Below, piece after piece: positions 1 through 8,056 of a stretch of 64,000 nt of DNA. The stretch's first letter is position 1. Every line of letters starts with the position of its first letter. The notes under the pieces were generated by a model. That model was not told the DNA's origin and did no database searches. It worked only from the letters and a program-made list of their open reading frames with translations. The position numbers and the translations under genes were made by a program. Source of the DNA: Okeania sp. KiyG1 (GTDB lineage: Bacteria > Cyanobacteriota > Cyanobacteriia > Cyanobacteriales > Microcoleaceae); the NCBI RefSeq assembly GCF_014132355.1, contig NZ_BLZO01000097.1, positions 1 through 64,000 of the forward strand, written 5' to 3'.

Positions 1-40
1 AAATATTCAATTGTAAGGAGATGCACCTCAAAATATTAAG

Positions 41-349
41 GTGTGTCTCTCAACTTTTTCATGTAATTGGAAGGAAACCAAGAATTTGGCGATCGCGTCC
101 TCAAAATTTTTGAGGCCATCGAACAAGTTTCCCAATCTCACCCTCTGCAGTATTACCAGAGCAACAGTAATTACAGCAGCAAACCTAAGAGGAAGCAGTA
201 ATTTAGGTTTAGTAGATGCCTTGCATCTGGCAACCGCCATAGAAGCAGGATGCACCATTTTTCTGACAAATGATACTGCTTTACGCCATCCCAGTCCGGG
301 TTATAGATATCTGGATGCTTGCAGAGATAGAAGATTAAACAAATGGTAA
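41..349 (+). pseudogene. PIN-domain (VapC-like) remnant
   Basis: The reading frame encodes about 100 residues. Its second half reads AANLRGSSNLGLVDALHLAT followed by IEAGCTIFLTNDTAL. This is the C-terminal half of a PIN-domain nuclease: LxDALHLAxA contains the third acidic residue and FLTND the fourth. The first half (about residues 1-45) does not look like a normal PIN N-terminus, and the family is usually 130-150 residues, so this appears to be a truncated or frameshifted copy. No antitoxin gene is visible beside it. In the family these proteins are toxin ribonucleases; here function is doubtful. An inverted-repeat fragment (GGAGATGCACCTC) lies just upstream. Confidence 0.5.
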
Positions 350-764
350 TAACTATTCCGATACAATTTTACTAAATTGAAAATGTTCGCCTTAACGCAC
401 CGAGCAATTAAAAGTAGTAGTCTGTCAAGATTCAGTTGTTGGCCAGTGGGAGCATCTTGTTCCCGTGCGTGAAGGTCTAGTGACCTAAGAGGTCGCGACT
501 TCCCTTTAGCTCCTCCCAATAATTAATTCGGCATGGCATAATTGCGGGATGATTTTGTCACCAGAGCAGAAACCATAATCCCCATGTCCGGTGTGTCCCC
601 GTGTCCCCGTGGAGCGCCGAAATAATCCCAGTATTAAGCAACGCCTTAATTCTGTCTCCCCACTGCCCAACTCTTTCTCAAAAGTGTCCCATCTCCGAGT
701 TGAGTCTAGAGTCAGACTATACTATGCTGCTGATTAGCTATTTCGTAGTTATCATTAATCTAGC
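350..764. other. Intergenic, no gene recognised
   Basis: No reading frame here resembles a protein. The stretch contains short repeat fragments such as the 'gtgtccccgtgtccccgtgg' type and no obvious terminator or RNA. Confidence 0.4.
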
Positions 765-1794
765 ATGGAACTCCAAGACTTTCTGAGAACAGACCTTAAG
801 TACGATGTTAAAACCCTCGCTGATGATGAAAACCTGACTCGCGAGATTCAGGCCATACTTGTTGACCTAAATATGCTTAACCCTCCAGTAGATGGCATAT
901 TTGGCCCATTAACTACAGCAGCACTTCATCGGTTTCAAGTGGATCAAAAAAGCGGTGAGGCTGGATATTTAGGTGAGAAAACTACGAAAAAGTTATTAGA
1001 GGCCAAAGAAGCAAATATTCCGGCTGCCCCAATTATCCTCAAAACTAAAAAAGATACTATTCTTAAGTCTAGACCCCTTCAATCTTCTCAATTAACTGAG
1101 TCAGAAAAACACTATATCCCGGCTAATCAAGAATTTCAAATTTTGGCTTATGTTCCAGTTAGAAACCACTTCCGAATTGCGTTTAAAAATAATAAGCACA
1201 ATGGTTCTGGTGTTTGGTATATCCATGAAAAACACATTGAAATTTTTGAAAATAATCAACTTGTTGCATCCCAAGCTTCAACCAGATACTATTAGAATTA
1301 AGGTTCTCTACAAATCTCAACTAGATGATTGGTATAATCCTACAGGTTTATGTAATATTACTTCTATCGCCTCTTGTTTAGAGTTTTTGCAGGCTAATCG
1401 AAGGTCTAATTATGGTCAATTTGAAGAGGAACTTTATGAATATGCTTTAAATCAAGGTTACAGTCGTCATAGTCCAACTGATTTAGCTAGAATTGTTAGA
1501 GATTATGGATGTAGAGATAATTTTAAAACTAATGCCACTATTGAAGAGGTTAAAGATTGGCTAGTAGCAGGAAATCCTGTGGCTATACATAGTTATTTTA
1601 CTTCTTTTGGTCATCTGATTGTTGGTGTTGGTTTTGATAATGAAGGATTATTTATTCATGACCCTTATGGTGAATGGTCTTCTACTGGATATCGTACTGA
1701 CCTAAGTGGTGCTTATTTACATTATTCTTATCGATTAATTCGGAATGTTTGTATGCCAGATGGGAGTTTTTGGGTACATTTTATTTCAAAGTAG
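765..1794 (+). CDS. Peptidoglycan-binding + C39-like peptidase, frameshifted
   Basis: Two overlapping frames together form one protein of about 340 residues. The first frame (765-1295) carries a PG_binding_1 type domain at about residues 20-75 (motif VDGIFGPLTTAALHRFQ) and then an SH3-like stretch. The second frame continues with a papain-like C39_2 peptidase domain: NPTGLCNITSIASCLEFL supplies the nucleophile Cys, SFGHLIVGVGF the His and FIHDPYGEW the Asp. The switch lies around 1255-1290. Removing one C of the CCC at about 1269-1271 would join VASK to LQPDTIRIKV. All catalytic parts survive, so either the sequence has a one-base error or the gene is newly broken. A role in cell-wall or peptide hydrolysis is inferred from the domains. 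No signal peptide is obvious. Confidence 0.65.
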
Positions 1795-2113
1795 AAGAAG
1801 GAAGAAGGAATAAGGAAGAAAAGGCTAACATACTAATATCAAGTCTGGTGGCATCGGTATTTTCAACAATGAATAACGAAAAAGTTCCACAAAAAAAGCA
1901 AAAAATCAGAAAACTTAGACTCAATTTTTGGTTAATTTACCTTCTTTTTTCACCCAAAACAATCTTGGGAAATTTTGTCGTAGTCTAAACTCCAGAACTT
2001 TTAACTTTTGACTTAATTCTACATTTTGTCGTGCGGAATGTAGAAGGACCTTCCATGCAACGTCCCTGTCCACTCCCCTACTCAATAAAATCTGGTTTCC
2101 TTTTCAATTCACC

Positions 2114-2156
2114 AAAAAACAAAGGCTCCCTCGTATCGTTGAGAGAACCTTTGTTT
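2114..2156 (-). terminator. Rho-independent terminator after 5S rRNA
   Basis: On the minus strand an ACAAAGG stem pairs with CCTTTGT, extended by partly paired bases, and is followed by a run of six T (the A-run at 2114-2119 on the plus strand). It begins about 10 bases beyond the 3' end of the 5S rRNA gene. Confidence 0.75.
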
Positions 2157-2163
2157 ATATTTA

Positions 2164-2281
2164 ACCTGGCATCGCGCTATTTTACCGGGCGGCTACCCAC
2201 CAAGTATCTTCGCCACCGTAGCGTTTAACTTCCGAGTTCGGGATGGATCGGAGTGGGTCCACTACGTCATAGACACCAGGA
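2164..2281 (-). rRNA. rrf: 5S ribosomal RNA
   Basis: The minus strand gives a 118-base RNA starting TCCTGGTGTC and ending GATGCCAGGT, so its two ends pair as the 5S helix I. Inside are the typical segments CCACTCCGATCCATCCCGAA and GGGTAGCCGCCCGGTAAAAT of cyanobacterial 5S RNA. No 23S or 16S gene lies upstream on this strand: 2282-2702 is non-coding and a protein gene follows. It is therefore an orphan copy within the window, with its own downstream terminator. Confidence 0.93.
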
Positions 2282-2702
2282 AAAGCTAATAACTATATAG
2301 ACTAATTATTCTTACCTTTAACCGTTTAAGGCATTAGGCGCTTTTTTTTCCTTACATTTACTACTATAAATATCTTTTTCAGAAATGTCAACCCCTAAGC
2401 AAATTTTTTTAATCTCTAAATTTTCGGCCAAGGGGATTCAAGAATTTAGAATTTAGAATTTAAAATTTAGAATTACCTCTTCTTATAGAAGCCATTTGGT
2501 ATCTATTTAAGAAGTTACAAGTTCAATACCCATCTGGGTTTTATGATTCTGGCAGTCCTAAGTTCATAATTTTTCGGTCTCCTGAATCTTTGTAGTTGTT
2601 AGGCTCCTTAAAACGGCTTTCCTAAAGCCTTTGTATTCCAATAAAAGATACGCTTAGGGGTTCTACAAAGGGGAAAAAGGTTGAGATTTTCTCCCTACTC
2701 CC
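2282..2702. other. Intergenic with AT-rich heptamer repeats
   Basis: Upstream of the 5S gene there is no 23S 3' end. The stretch holds an 'agaattt' heptamer run (about 2446-2475) and a CCCCTACT run (about 2693-2727) that enters the 3' end of the next gene. A promoter for the 5S gene should lie here but I cannot pick one confidently. Confidence 0.4.
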
Positions 2703-3083
2703 CTACTCCCCTACTCCCTTACTCCCCTCTTTCTCATACCACTTAACAACTTGTTGGACTGTCAAATTTTGAAGGGGTACGCCAGATTCTTGAGCAACTT
2801 CCTTCAAAGGACGTAACGAGGAGATGACTAACCTAGTAAAAAAGCTTTCAAAGTTAGCATCCACATCTAAATTGTGCTTAATATTCTCGTCCCTTTGAAT
2901 CCAAGTAGTTATCTGTTCTGAAGGTATTTCATCTGGAGCTAAACCTGTTTCCTCTGCTACTTGCTTCAGACACCTCAATGAATAAATGGCCAGTCGCGCT
3001 GAAAACTTGTCTTTGGAAGTTAGAAGTGCTGCATCAACTTGAGCAGATTCTTCGGCTGTTAAAAATTCCATAGATTGTTGCAT
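2703..3083 (-). CDS. Conserved hypothetical, internally duplicated
   Basis: A 126-residue acidic soluble protein. It contains two copies of one helical segment: FSARLAIYSLRCLKQVAEETG (about residues 28-48) and FFTRLVISSLRPLKEVAQESG (about 81-101). Each is followed by a helix ending in a tryptophan (ITTWIQRDE, VVKWYEKEG). I recognise no named family, though such proteins occur beside sufR in cyanobacteria as far as I recall. It is on the same strand as, and downstream of, sufR (gap about 97 bases), so co-transcription is possible. The last residues (SKGVGE and stop) are written by the CCCCTACT repeat, suggesting that repeat invasion replaced the original C-terminus. Confidence 0.75.
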   Translation of the reverse strand: MQQSMEFLTAEESAQVDAALLTSKDKFSARLAIYSLRCLKQVAEETGLAPDEIPSEQITTWIQRDENIKHNLDVDANFESFFTRLVISSLRPLKEVAQESGVPLQNLTVQQVVKWYEKEGSKGVGE

Positions 3084-3180
3084 ATTAATTTTTGATTTGA
3101 TATTTTTATTTATTTAGCGACAAAACGCACCCATACAACTTTTGACTTACTGAAATTTATAAAAGGGTGAATGAGCAGGA

Positions 3181-3942
3181 TTACTCTTGACTTTTGATAT
3201 AGGAATTTGAGCTGACTTTAGTTATTAAATAACCACAACGATGTTCTCCATTAACAATCCAATGAGTTCTCTCCACAGTACAATCAGGCAATACAGCACC
3301 AAACATCTCTAATTCATGGCCACAAACACTGGGGAAAGATTCGGCCACGCTGGAGATAGCACAGTTGTGCTCCATAAATATGTAGCGTTCAACGGGCAAC
3401 TGTGGTTCTCCTATTTCTGCTGAGGAAGCTGAATCACTTTTGACTTTTGAATTCTGAATTTTGAGTGCTTGATTATCCACTTCCTGAGATTCTACAGGAT
3501 ACCACTCTGCCATGAAACCCTCTGCTTTGCGGAGTTCTACTAAATTGGCTACGCGTTCCTGCACTTTTCCTGTCCCTAATAGTTGGCGATAGTGCATTGC
3601 TTTACGCTGCCATTGTTTGTGGAATACTTGACTGAGTTGGTCCTGGCCAATAGTTTCGGCTAAGGTGTCCAGGAAGGAAACGGCAAATTCATCATAATTA
3701 TGGGGAAAGCGATCGCGTCCTTGAGTTGTTAATTGATAAATATGTTGTGGCCTTCCCATTCCGGTTTGTACTGACTTATACATAATAAGTCCTTCTGTTT
3801 CTAAGTCTTTTAAATGGCGACGTGTAGCTTGGGGGCTAATTTCTAAAGATTCTGCCAACTCTAAAGCGGTGGCTTGAGTTCGCTTCATTAAATGTTGTAG
3901 GATTTCTTGTTTGGTCGAATTTTGTTGGGTAATTTCCATCAT
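3181..3942 (-). CDS. sufR: SufR, Fe-S cluster-sensing repressor
   Basis: A DeoR/ArsR-like winged helix at about residues 10-75 (ALELAESLEISPQATRRHLK) is followed by an effector domain. Near the C-terminus are four cysteines spaced C-X12-C-X13-C-X14-C (from HNCAISS to EHRCGYL). This is the pattern known for cyanobacterial SufR, which binds an Fe-S cluster and represses the sufBCDS operon and itself when cluster supply is adequate. The gene is divergent from sufB, with two operator-like sites between them. Two oddities are seen. A spacer of about 25 residues (near KIQNSKVKSD) reads like the local 'agtcaaa' heptamer repeat inserted in frame, and the last residues SYIKSQE with the stop codon are also repeat-derived. 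Neither touches the helix-turn-helix or the cysteines. The start chosen gives the MMEITQQNSTKQ N-terminus. Confidence 0.95.
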   Translation of the reverse strand: MMEITQQNSTKQEILQHLMKRTQATALELAESLEISPQATRRHLKDLETEGLIMYKSVQTGMGRPQHIYQLTTQGRDRFPHNYDEFAVSFLDTLAETIGQDQLSQVFHKQWQRKAMHYRQLLGTGKVQERVANLVELRKAEGFMAEWYPVESQEVDNQALKIQNSKVKSDSASSAEIGEPQLPVERYIFMEHNCAISSVAESFPSVCGHELEMFGAVLPDCTVERTHWIVNGEHRCGYLITKVSSNSYIKSQE

Positions 3943-3944
3943 TT

Positions 3945-3978
3945 CAGTTATCAGTTATCAGTTATCAGTTATCAGTGT
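3945..3978. repeat. Heptamer tandem repeat (cagttat)n
   Basis: About four and a half direct copies of a 7-base unit sit immediately upstream of the sufR start codon. The same unit recurs at 9484-11850 and 11800-11850. Confidence 0.8.
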
Positions 3979-4018
3979 CTCTAGCTGTATTCAGAGACTT
4001 GAAATACTGGAGTTGATT

Positions 4019-4165
4019 TTCTCTTGGTCGATTGGATATGGCGAGGAGACCTCGCCATCTCACCCTACGGGAAGCTCCGAAGATCGACCGCTGTCTTGGT
4101 TGATTGGATATGGCGAGGGGACCTCGCCATCCCTCAACCGCTTTTTCATTCCCTTGAAAGGGTAG
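4019..4165. repeat. Dispersed repeat with GGCGAGG/CCTCGCC palindromes
   Basis: Two tandem subunits each contain the sequence TTGG(T)CGATTGGATATGGCGAGG, a gac spacer and CCTCGCCATC, followed by CCCTACGGGAAGCT. A closely related copy lies at 17404-17590, inside a restriction gene. Strong hairpins are possible on either strand. No protein is encoded with confidence. Confidence 0.75.
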
Positions 4166-4210
4166 GACACCTTATTTTTGGTCAAGAAAAATACTTAAAT
4201 TGGACTTTGA

Positions 4211-4224
4211 CAATATTACTGTTG
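4211..4224. promoter_or_regulatory. Second, imperfect SufR site
   Basis: CAAT-N6-GTTG differs by one base from the CAAC-N6-GTTG half-sites at 4251-4264. Synechocystis sufB promoters are known to carry more than one SufR site, which makes this plausible as a weaker site. Position-only evidence otherwise. Confidence 0.45.
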
Positions 4225-4244
4225 TTAATGTAACCTAAAATAGA

Positions 4245-4270
4245 CTTAAGCAACAAACAAGTTGTTTAAG
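4245..4270. promoter_or_regulatory. SufR operator between sufR and sufB
   Basis: The core CAAC-N6-GTTG (4251-4264) exactly matches the published SufR recognition pattern. It is extended outward by a near-perfect palindrome, CTTAAG on the left and TTTAAG on the right. It lies about 65 bases before the sufB start codon, where it could cover the promoter. Confidence 0.8.
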
Positions 4271-4329
4271 TGGCCACAAAAGGCCATCTAAATTACTAAA
4301 GAAGTAAATATAACTAGGAAATAAATACA

Positions 4330-5766
4330 ATGACTGCTAAAGTAACAACCTTAGTTAATCAACCTTATAAATATGGCTTCGTTACTGATATCGAATCAGA
4401 AACTATTCCTCGTGGACTGAGCGAAGATGTAGTTCGTCTGATATCTGCTAAAAAAAATGAGCCAGAGTTCATGCTTAACTTTCGTCTGAAAGCATATCGA
4501 AAGTGGCTACAAATGAAGGAACCAGTTTGGGCGCAGGTTGACTATCCACAAATAGATTATCAGAATATTATTTACTATTCTGCGCCAAAAGTTCAAGATA
4601 AGAAGAAAAGTCTGGATGAAGTAGACCCTACTTTGTTGGAGACTTTTGATAAACTTGGCATTCCCCTTTCGGAGCAGAAGCGTTTGAGTAATGTGGCGGT
4701 TGATGCTGTATTTGATAGTGTTTCTGTTGCGACTACTTTTAAGGAGAAACTTGCTGAAGATGGTGTGATTTTTTGTTCTATTTCTGAAGCGGTGCAGGAA
4801 TATCCAGAGTTGGTGGAAAAATATCTTGGTAGTGTTGTACCTGTAGGGGATAATTTTTTTGCTGCTCTTAATTCTGCTGTATTTAGTGATGGGTCTTTTG
4901 TGTTTATTCCTAAAGGTGTAAAATGTCCGATGGATCTTTCTACTTACTTTAGAATTAATAACGGAGACGCTGGTCAATTTGAGCGTACTTTAATTGTAGC
5001 GGAGGAGGGTAGTTCGGTAACATATTTGGAGGGTTGTACTGCTCCAATGTTTGATACTAACCAACTTCACGCCGCTGTAGTTGAACTTGTTACTCTCGAT
5101 AATGCTGAGATTAAATATTCGACTGTGCAAAACTGGTTTGCTGGTGATGAAAATGGTAAAGGTGGTATTTATAATTTTGTGACTAAGCGTGGTTTGTGCA
5201 AGGGAGTAAATTCTAAAATTTCTTGGACACAGGTAGAAACTGGTTCTGCTATTACTTGGAAATATCCAAGTTGTGTTTTGGTGGGAGACAACTCTGTGGG
5301 AGAATTTTATTCTGTTGCTCTGACTAATAATAAGCAGCAAGCAGATACAGGTACGAAAATGGTACATATTGGCAAAAATACTCGCAGTACAATTATTTCT
5401 AAGGGTATTTCTGCTGGCAACTCTGCTAATAGTTATCGTGGTTTGGTGAAAATGGGGTCTGGTGCTAAGGGGTCGCGGAATTATTCTCAATGTGACTCAA
5501 TGTTAATTGGCGATCGCGCTCAAGCAAATACTTTTCCTTACATTCAGGTAGATAACAATACTGCTAAGGTTGAGCATGAAGCTTCTACTTCTAAAATTGG
5601 CGAAGACCAACTTTTCTATTTTACTCAACGAGGTATTTCTGCGGAAGATGCAGTTTCTATGATTATTAGTGGTTTCTGTAAGGATGTTTTTAATGAGTTG
5701 CCTATGGAATTTGCTGTTGAAGCTGACAAACTATTGAGTTTAAAGTTAGAAGGAACAGTGGGATAA
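4330..5766 (+). CDS. sufB: SufB, Fe-S cluster scaffold subunit
   Basis: A 478-residue protein of the usual cyanobacterial length. It starts [17 protein letters not shown] and carries the family segments [52 protein letters not shown] and [12 protein letters not shown], and a C-terminal SUF core ([20 protein letters not shown]). SufB, with SufC and SufD, forms the SufBC2D scaffold that assembles clusters from sulfur delivered by SufS, the main Fe-S system of cyanobacteria and plastids. It is the first gene of the suf locus. The SufR operator lies directly upstream, so regulation by Fe-S status or oxidative stress is expected. The downstream gap to sufC (1.2 kb) is unusually long and full of repeats. 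Confidence 0.97.
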   Translation: MTAKVTTLVNQPYKYGFVTDIESETIPRGLSEDVVRLISAKKNEPEFMLNFRLKAYRKWLQMKEPVWAQVDYPQIDYQNIIYYSAPKVQDKKKSLDEVDPTLLETFDKLGIPLSEQKRLSNVAVDAVFDSVSVATTFKEKLAEDGVIFCSISEAVQEYPELVEKYLGSVVPVGDNFFAALNSAVFSDGSFVFIPKGVKCPMDLSTYFRINNGDAGQFERTLIVAEEGSSVTYLEGCTAPMFDTNQLHAAVVELVTLDNAEIKYSTVQNWFAGDENGKGGIYNFVTKRGLCKGVNSKISWTQVETGSAITWKYPSCVLVGDNSVGEFYSVALTNNKQQADTGTKMVHIGKNTRSTIISKGISAGNSANSYRGLVKMGSGAKGSRNYSQCDSMLIGDRAQANTFPYIQVDNNTAKVEHEASTSKIGEDQLFYFTQRGISAEDAVSMIISGFCKDVFNELPMEFAVEADKLLSLKLEGTVG

Positions 5767-5798
5767 TTAATAATTAATAATTAATAATTAATAATTAA

Positions 5799-5931
5799 GA
5801 GCTGATTTGTAAACTGGGTTGAAACTTATTTATACTATAGGTTTGCGGAAAACTATTTCCTGGGGGGATAGTGTCGAACTCTTACACTGTAAAGCATTTA
5901 TCCTCTTAATATTTACTTTGTAAATCAGCTC
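5799..5931. mobile_element. MITE-like element, GAGCTGATTT ends
   Basis: Ten-base perfect terminal inverted repeats (GAGCTGATTT and AAATCAGCTC) bound 133 bp without coding capacity. Heptamer runs of the taattaa type flank the left side. It lies between sufB and sufC. Confidence 0.65.
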
Positions 5932-5967
5932 GAATAATTATTAATGGATAATTAGTAATTGGTAATT

Positions 5968-6135
5968 ATGAAAAATAATGTAGTTAAAGAAAAATCATTT
6001 GCATTTGCACTACGAATTGTTAAATTGTCAAAACACCTGAATCAAGAGAAACAGGAGTATGTTTTATCAAAGCAATTACTTCGTAGTGGTACAGCAATTG
6101 GTGCTTTGGTGCGTGAAGCTGAATATAATGAATAA
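5968..6135 (+). pseudogene. Four-helix-bundle protein fragment, copy 1
   Basis: A 55-residue frame starts MKNNVVKEKSFAFALRIVKL and continues to LLRSGTAIGALVREAEYNE. It matches the N-terminal half of the small four-helix-bundle family (23S rRNA intervening-sequence-like proteins, normally about 115-125 residues). It ends in an 'aatgaat' repeat run that supplies the stop. Function unknown in the family; here it is truncated. Confidence 0.75.
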
Positions 6136-6166
6136 TGAATAATGAATAATGAATAATGAATAATTA

Positions 6167-6308
6167 TTAGAGTTGTTGGGAATTAAGCTAAAAAATGGCT
6201 AAAACCCTTATTAGTCAATGTTTATAGTTTTTAAAATCCTCAAAGCATGAAAATCTTAATATAGTCAGCTGTTGAGCCTTTTGAACTTTTATTTCCCAAC
6301 AACTCTAA
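6167..6308. mobile_element. MITE-like element, 16-bp perfect inverted ends
   Basis: TTAGAGTTGTTGGGAA at the left is matched by TTCCCAACAACTCTAA at the right. The 142-bp element is non-coding and lies between the two broken copies of the four-helix-bundle gene. Confidence 0.8.
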
Positions 6309-6324
6309 TAGATAATTGGTAATT

Positions 6325-6435
6325 ATGGAAAATAATGTAGTTAAAGAAAAATCATTTGCATTTGCACTACGAATTGTTAAACTGTCAAAACACCTGAATC
6401 AAGAGAAACAGGAGTATGTTTTATCAAAGCAGTGA
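6325..6435 (+). pseudogene. Four-helix-bundle protein fragment, copy 2
   Basis: This is a near-identical second copy of the first 36 codons (MENNVVKEKSFAFALRIVKL onward). It stops at a TGA just where copy 1 continues to LLRSGTA. The upstream bases 'gataattggtaatt' are also shared with copy 1, so the duplication includes the 5' flank. Confidence 0.75.
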
Positions 6436-6587
6436 TACAAATTAACTTTAGAGATGTCACAAATAGTTTCAAATCTTAGATGTGAAATAATTTCCTGAAA
6501 TTACTGTAGTGTAAAAGTTTTGAGGCTGTAAAATCTTACTTTTGACTTTTGACTTTTGACTTTATTGGTTAGAGCTATTACCTATAC

Positions 6588-6683
6588 GCAAATTACATTG
6601 ATTTCAGAGGATTTAACTCAATTAATCAAGACTGTATAGAACTATTAAAACTCCTGACAGCTATTGTTAAATCTGCCAAATAA
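6588..6683 (+). pseudogene. C-terminal remnant of the four-helix-bundle gene
   Basis: One frame reads ANYIDF and, after a local frame disturbance, DCIELLKLLTAIVKSAK followed by a stop. A second frame in the same place reads SEDLTQLI. Together they match the expected C-terminal end (SEDL..LI..C.EL.KLLTAI.KS) of the family whose N-terminus is at 5968 and 6325. This suggests one ancestral gene was broken up by repeats. Confidence 0.5.
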
Positions 6684-6707
6684 AATAATAATTAATAATT
6701 AATTATG

Positions 6708-6942
6708 AATTAGGGTTTGCTGATTAAATCTAATAGCATTGACATATAAAGTTTTTAGCATTTTTAGTAAAAAAAAAGTCCAAGGTTTTAGGTCGCTTAG
6801 GTTCAAAAAATTAGCATTTTAGGCAAGAGTTGCGCAGAAAAATCAAGGGAATATTCTTCCTCCTGGCTCCTCTATAATTCTCCTGGCTCCTGACTCCTGA
6901 CTCCTACCCTTACCCATAAGACTTTTTCAGCAAATCCTAATT
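6708..6942. mobile_element. MITE-like element, AATTAGGGTTTGCTGA ends
   Basis: The terminal inverted repeat AATTAGGGTTTGCTGA pairs with TCAGCAAATCCTAATT, and the element is about 235 bp. A second member with the same ends is at 18306-18529. The interior holds heptamers of the 'tcctgac' type and no gene. It ends about 37 bases before the sufC start codon. Confidence 0.75.
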
Positions 6943-6978
6943 ATTAATTATCCATTTCATAACTGTTCAGAGGTAACT

Positions 6979-7755
6979 ATGATTAAAGAAAATAGCGAAG
7001 TTATTTTATCTGTTAAAAATTTAACGGCTAATGTAGAAGGAAAGGAGATTCTCAAAGGCTTAAATTTAGAAATAAAAGCTGGAGAAATTCATGCCATTAT
7101 GGGGCCAAATGGTTCTGGCAAAAGTACCTTTTCTAAAGTATTAGCAGGTCATCCTGCCTACGAAGTTACAGGGGGAGAAATAACATTTTTAGGCAAAAAC
7201 TTATTAGAAATGGAGCCAGAAGAACGTTCATTAAATGGTATTTTCTTGGCATTTCAATATCCCCTAGAAATTCCTGGAGTTAGTAATTTAGACTTTTTGC
7301 GAGTTGCTTATAATACTAAACGTAAACATCAGGGATTAGAAGAATTAGACGCTTTTGATTTTGACGATTTGGTACAGGATAAATTAGATATTGTCAAGAT
7401 GAAACCAGAGTTTTTAGACCGGAGTGTAAATGAAGGTTTTTCTGGTGGAGAAAAAAAGCGAAATGAAATCTTACAAATGGCATTGTTAGAGCCAAAATTA
7501 GCAATTTTAGATGAGACTGACTCAGGGTTAGATATTGATGCTTTGAGAATAGTAGCAAATGGAGTAAATCAATTAGCAAATGAGTCAAATTCTCTGTTAG
7601 TAATTACTCACTACCAACGTTTATTAAACTATATTGTGCCAGATTTTGTTCATGTGACTGAAGGCGGTAGAATTATTAAAACTGGTACAAAAGAACTAGC
7701 ATTAGAATTAGAAGAAAAAGGTTACGATGATGTGGTTGAAGCAGCAAAAACTTAA
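6979..7755 (+). CDS. sufC: SufC, ATPase of the SufBCD complex
   Basis: A 258-residue ABC-type ATPase. It has the Walker [10 protein letters not shown] near residue 43, the ABC signature SGGEKKRNE (about 154) and the Walker [13 protein letters not shown], typical of SufC with its DETDSGLD box. SufC powers conformational change of the SufB-SufD scaffold during cluster assembly in the cytoplasm. The start ATG follows an AGAGGTAACT ribosome site. It lies 1.2 kb from sufB and 0.3 kb before sufD on the same strand, so one transcript would have to cross many inverted repeats. Intact and of full family length. Confidence 0.97.
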   Translation: MIKENSEVILSVKNLTANVEGKEILKGLNLEIKAGEIHAIMGPNGSGKSTFSKVLAGHPAYEVTGGEITFLGKNLLEMEPEERSLNGIFLAFQYPLEIPGVSNLDFLRVAYNTKRKHQGLEELDAFDFDDLVQDKLDIVKMKPEFLDRSVNEGFSGGEKKRNEILQMALLEPKLAILDETDSGLDIDALRIVANGVNQLANESNSLLVITHYQRLLNYIVPDFVHVTEGGRIIKTGTKELALELEEKGYDDVVEAAKT

Positions 7756-8056
7756 ATAATTAATAATTAATAATTAATAATTAATAATTACGTAAGCATT
7801 CAGCTAAGAGCTGACAGCTAATAGCTTTTTAATGAATGAAGCAAGCATTTGCTTAACTTATACTACATTTTTAAACAAAGAATTGAAGTACAAGAACAAC
7901 TAGCTTAAATTGTCCACTAAAGTTAATATAGCTGTTTGCGCAGCATGACCTAGGAATAGCTGACTGCTGTTTGCGCAGCATGACCTAGGAAATGCTTAGA
8001 CTATTACCTCTTCTTTTCAAGGAGAGACTTTAAACCTTAATTATTCGGTAAAAAGT
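7756..8056. other. sufC-sufD spacer with repeats
   Basis: It contains (taattaa)n after sufC and a direct repeat of the 25-base sequence beginning CTGTTTGCGCAGCATGACC (about 7930 and 7967). No gene was seen. Confidence 0.6.

Noticed and set aside
3911-4233. Short plus-strand frames upstream of sufB
   Set aside because: They lie wholly within the dispersed GGCGAGG repeat and heptamers; the same frames arise at the second copy near 17.4 kb.
4507-5490. Two long minus-strand frames opposite sufB
   Set aside because: Shadows of the sufB coding sequence; composition has no protein-like features.
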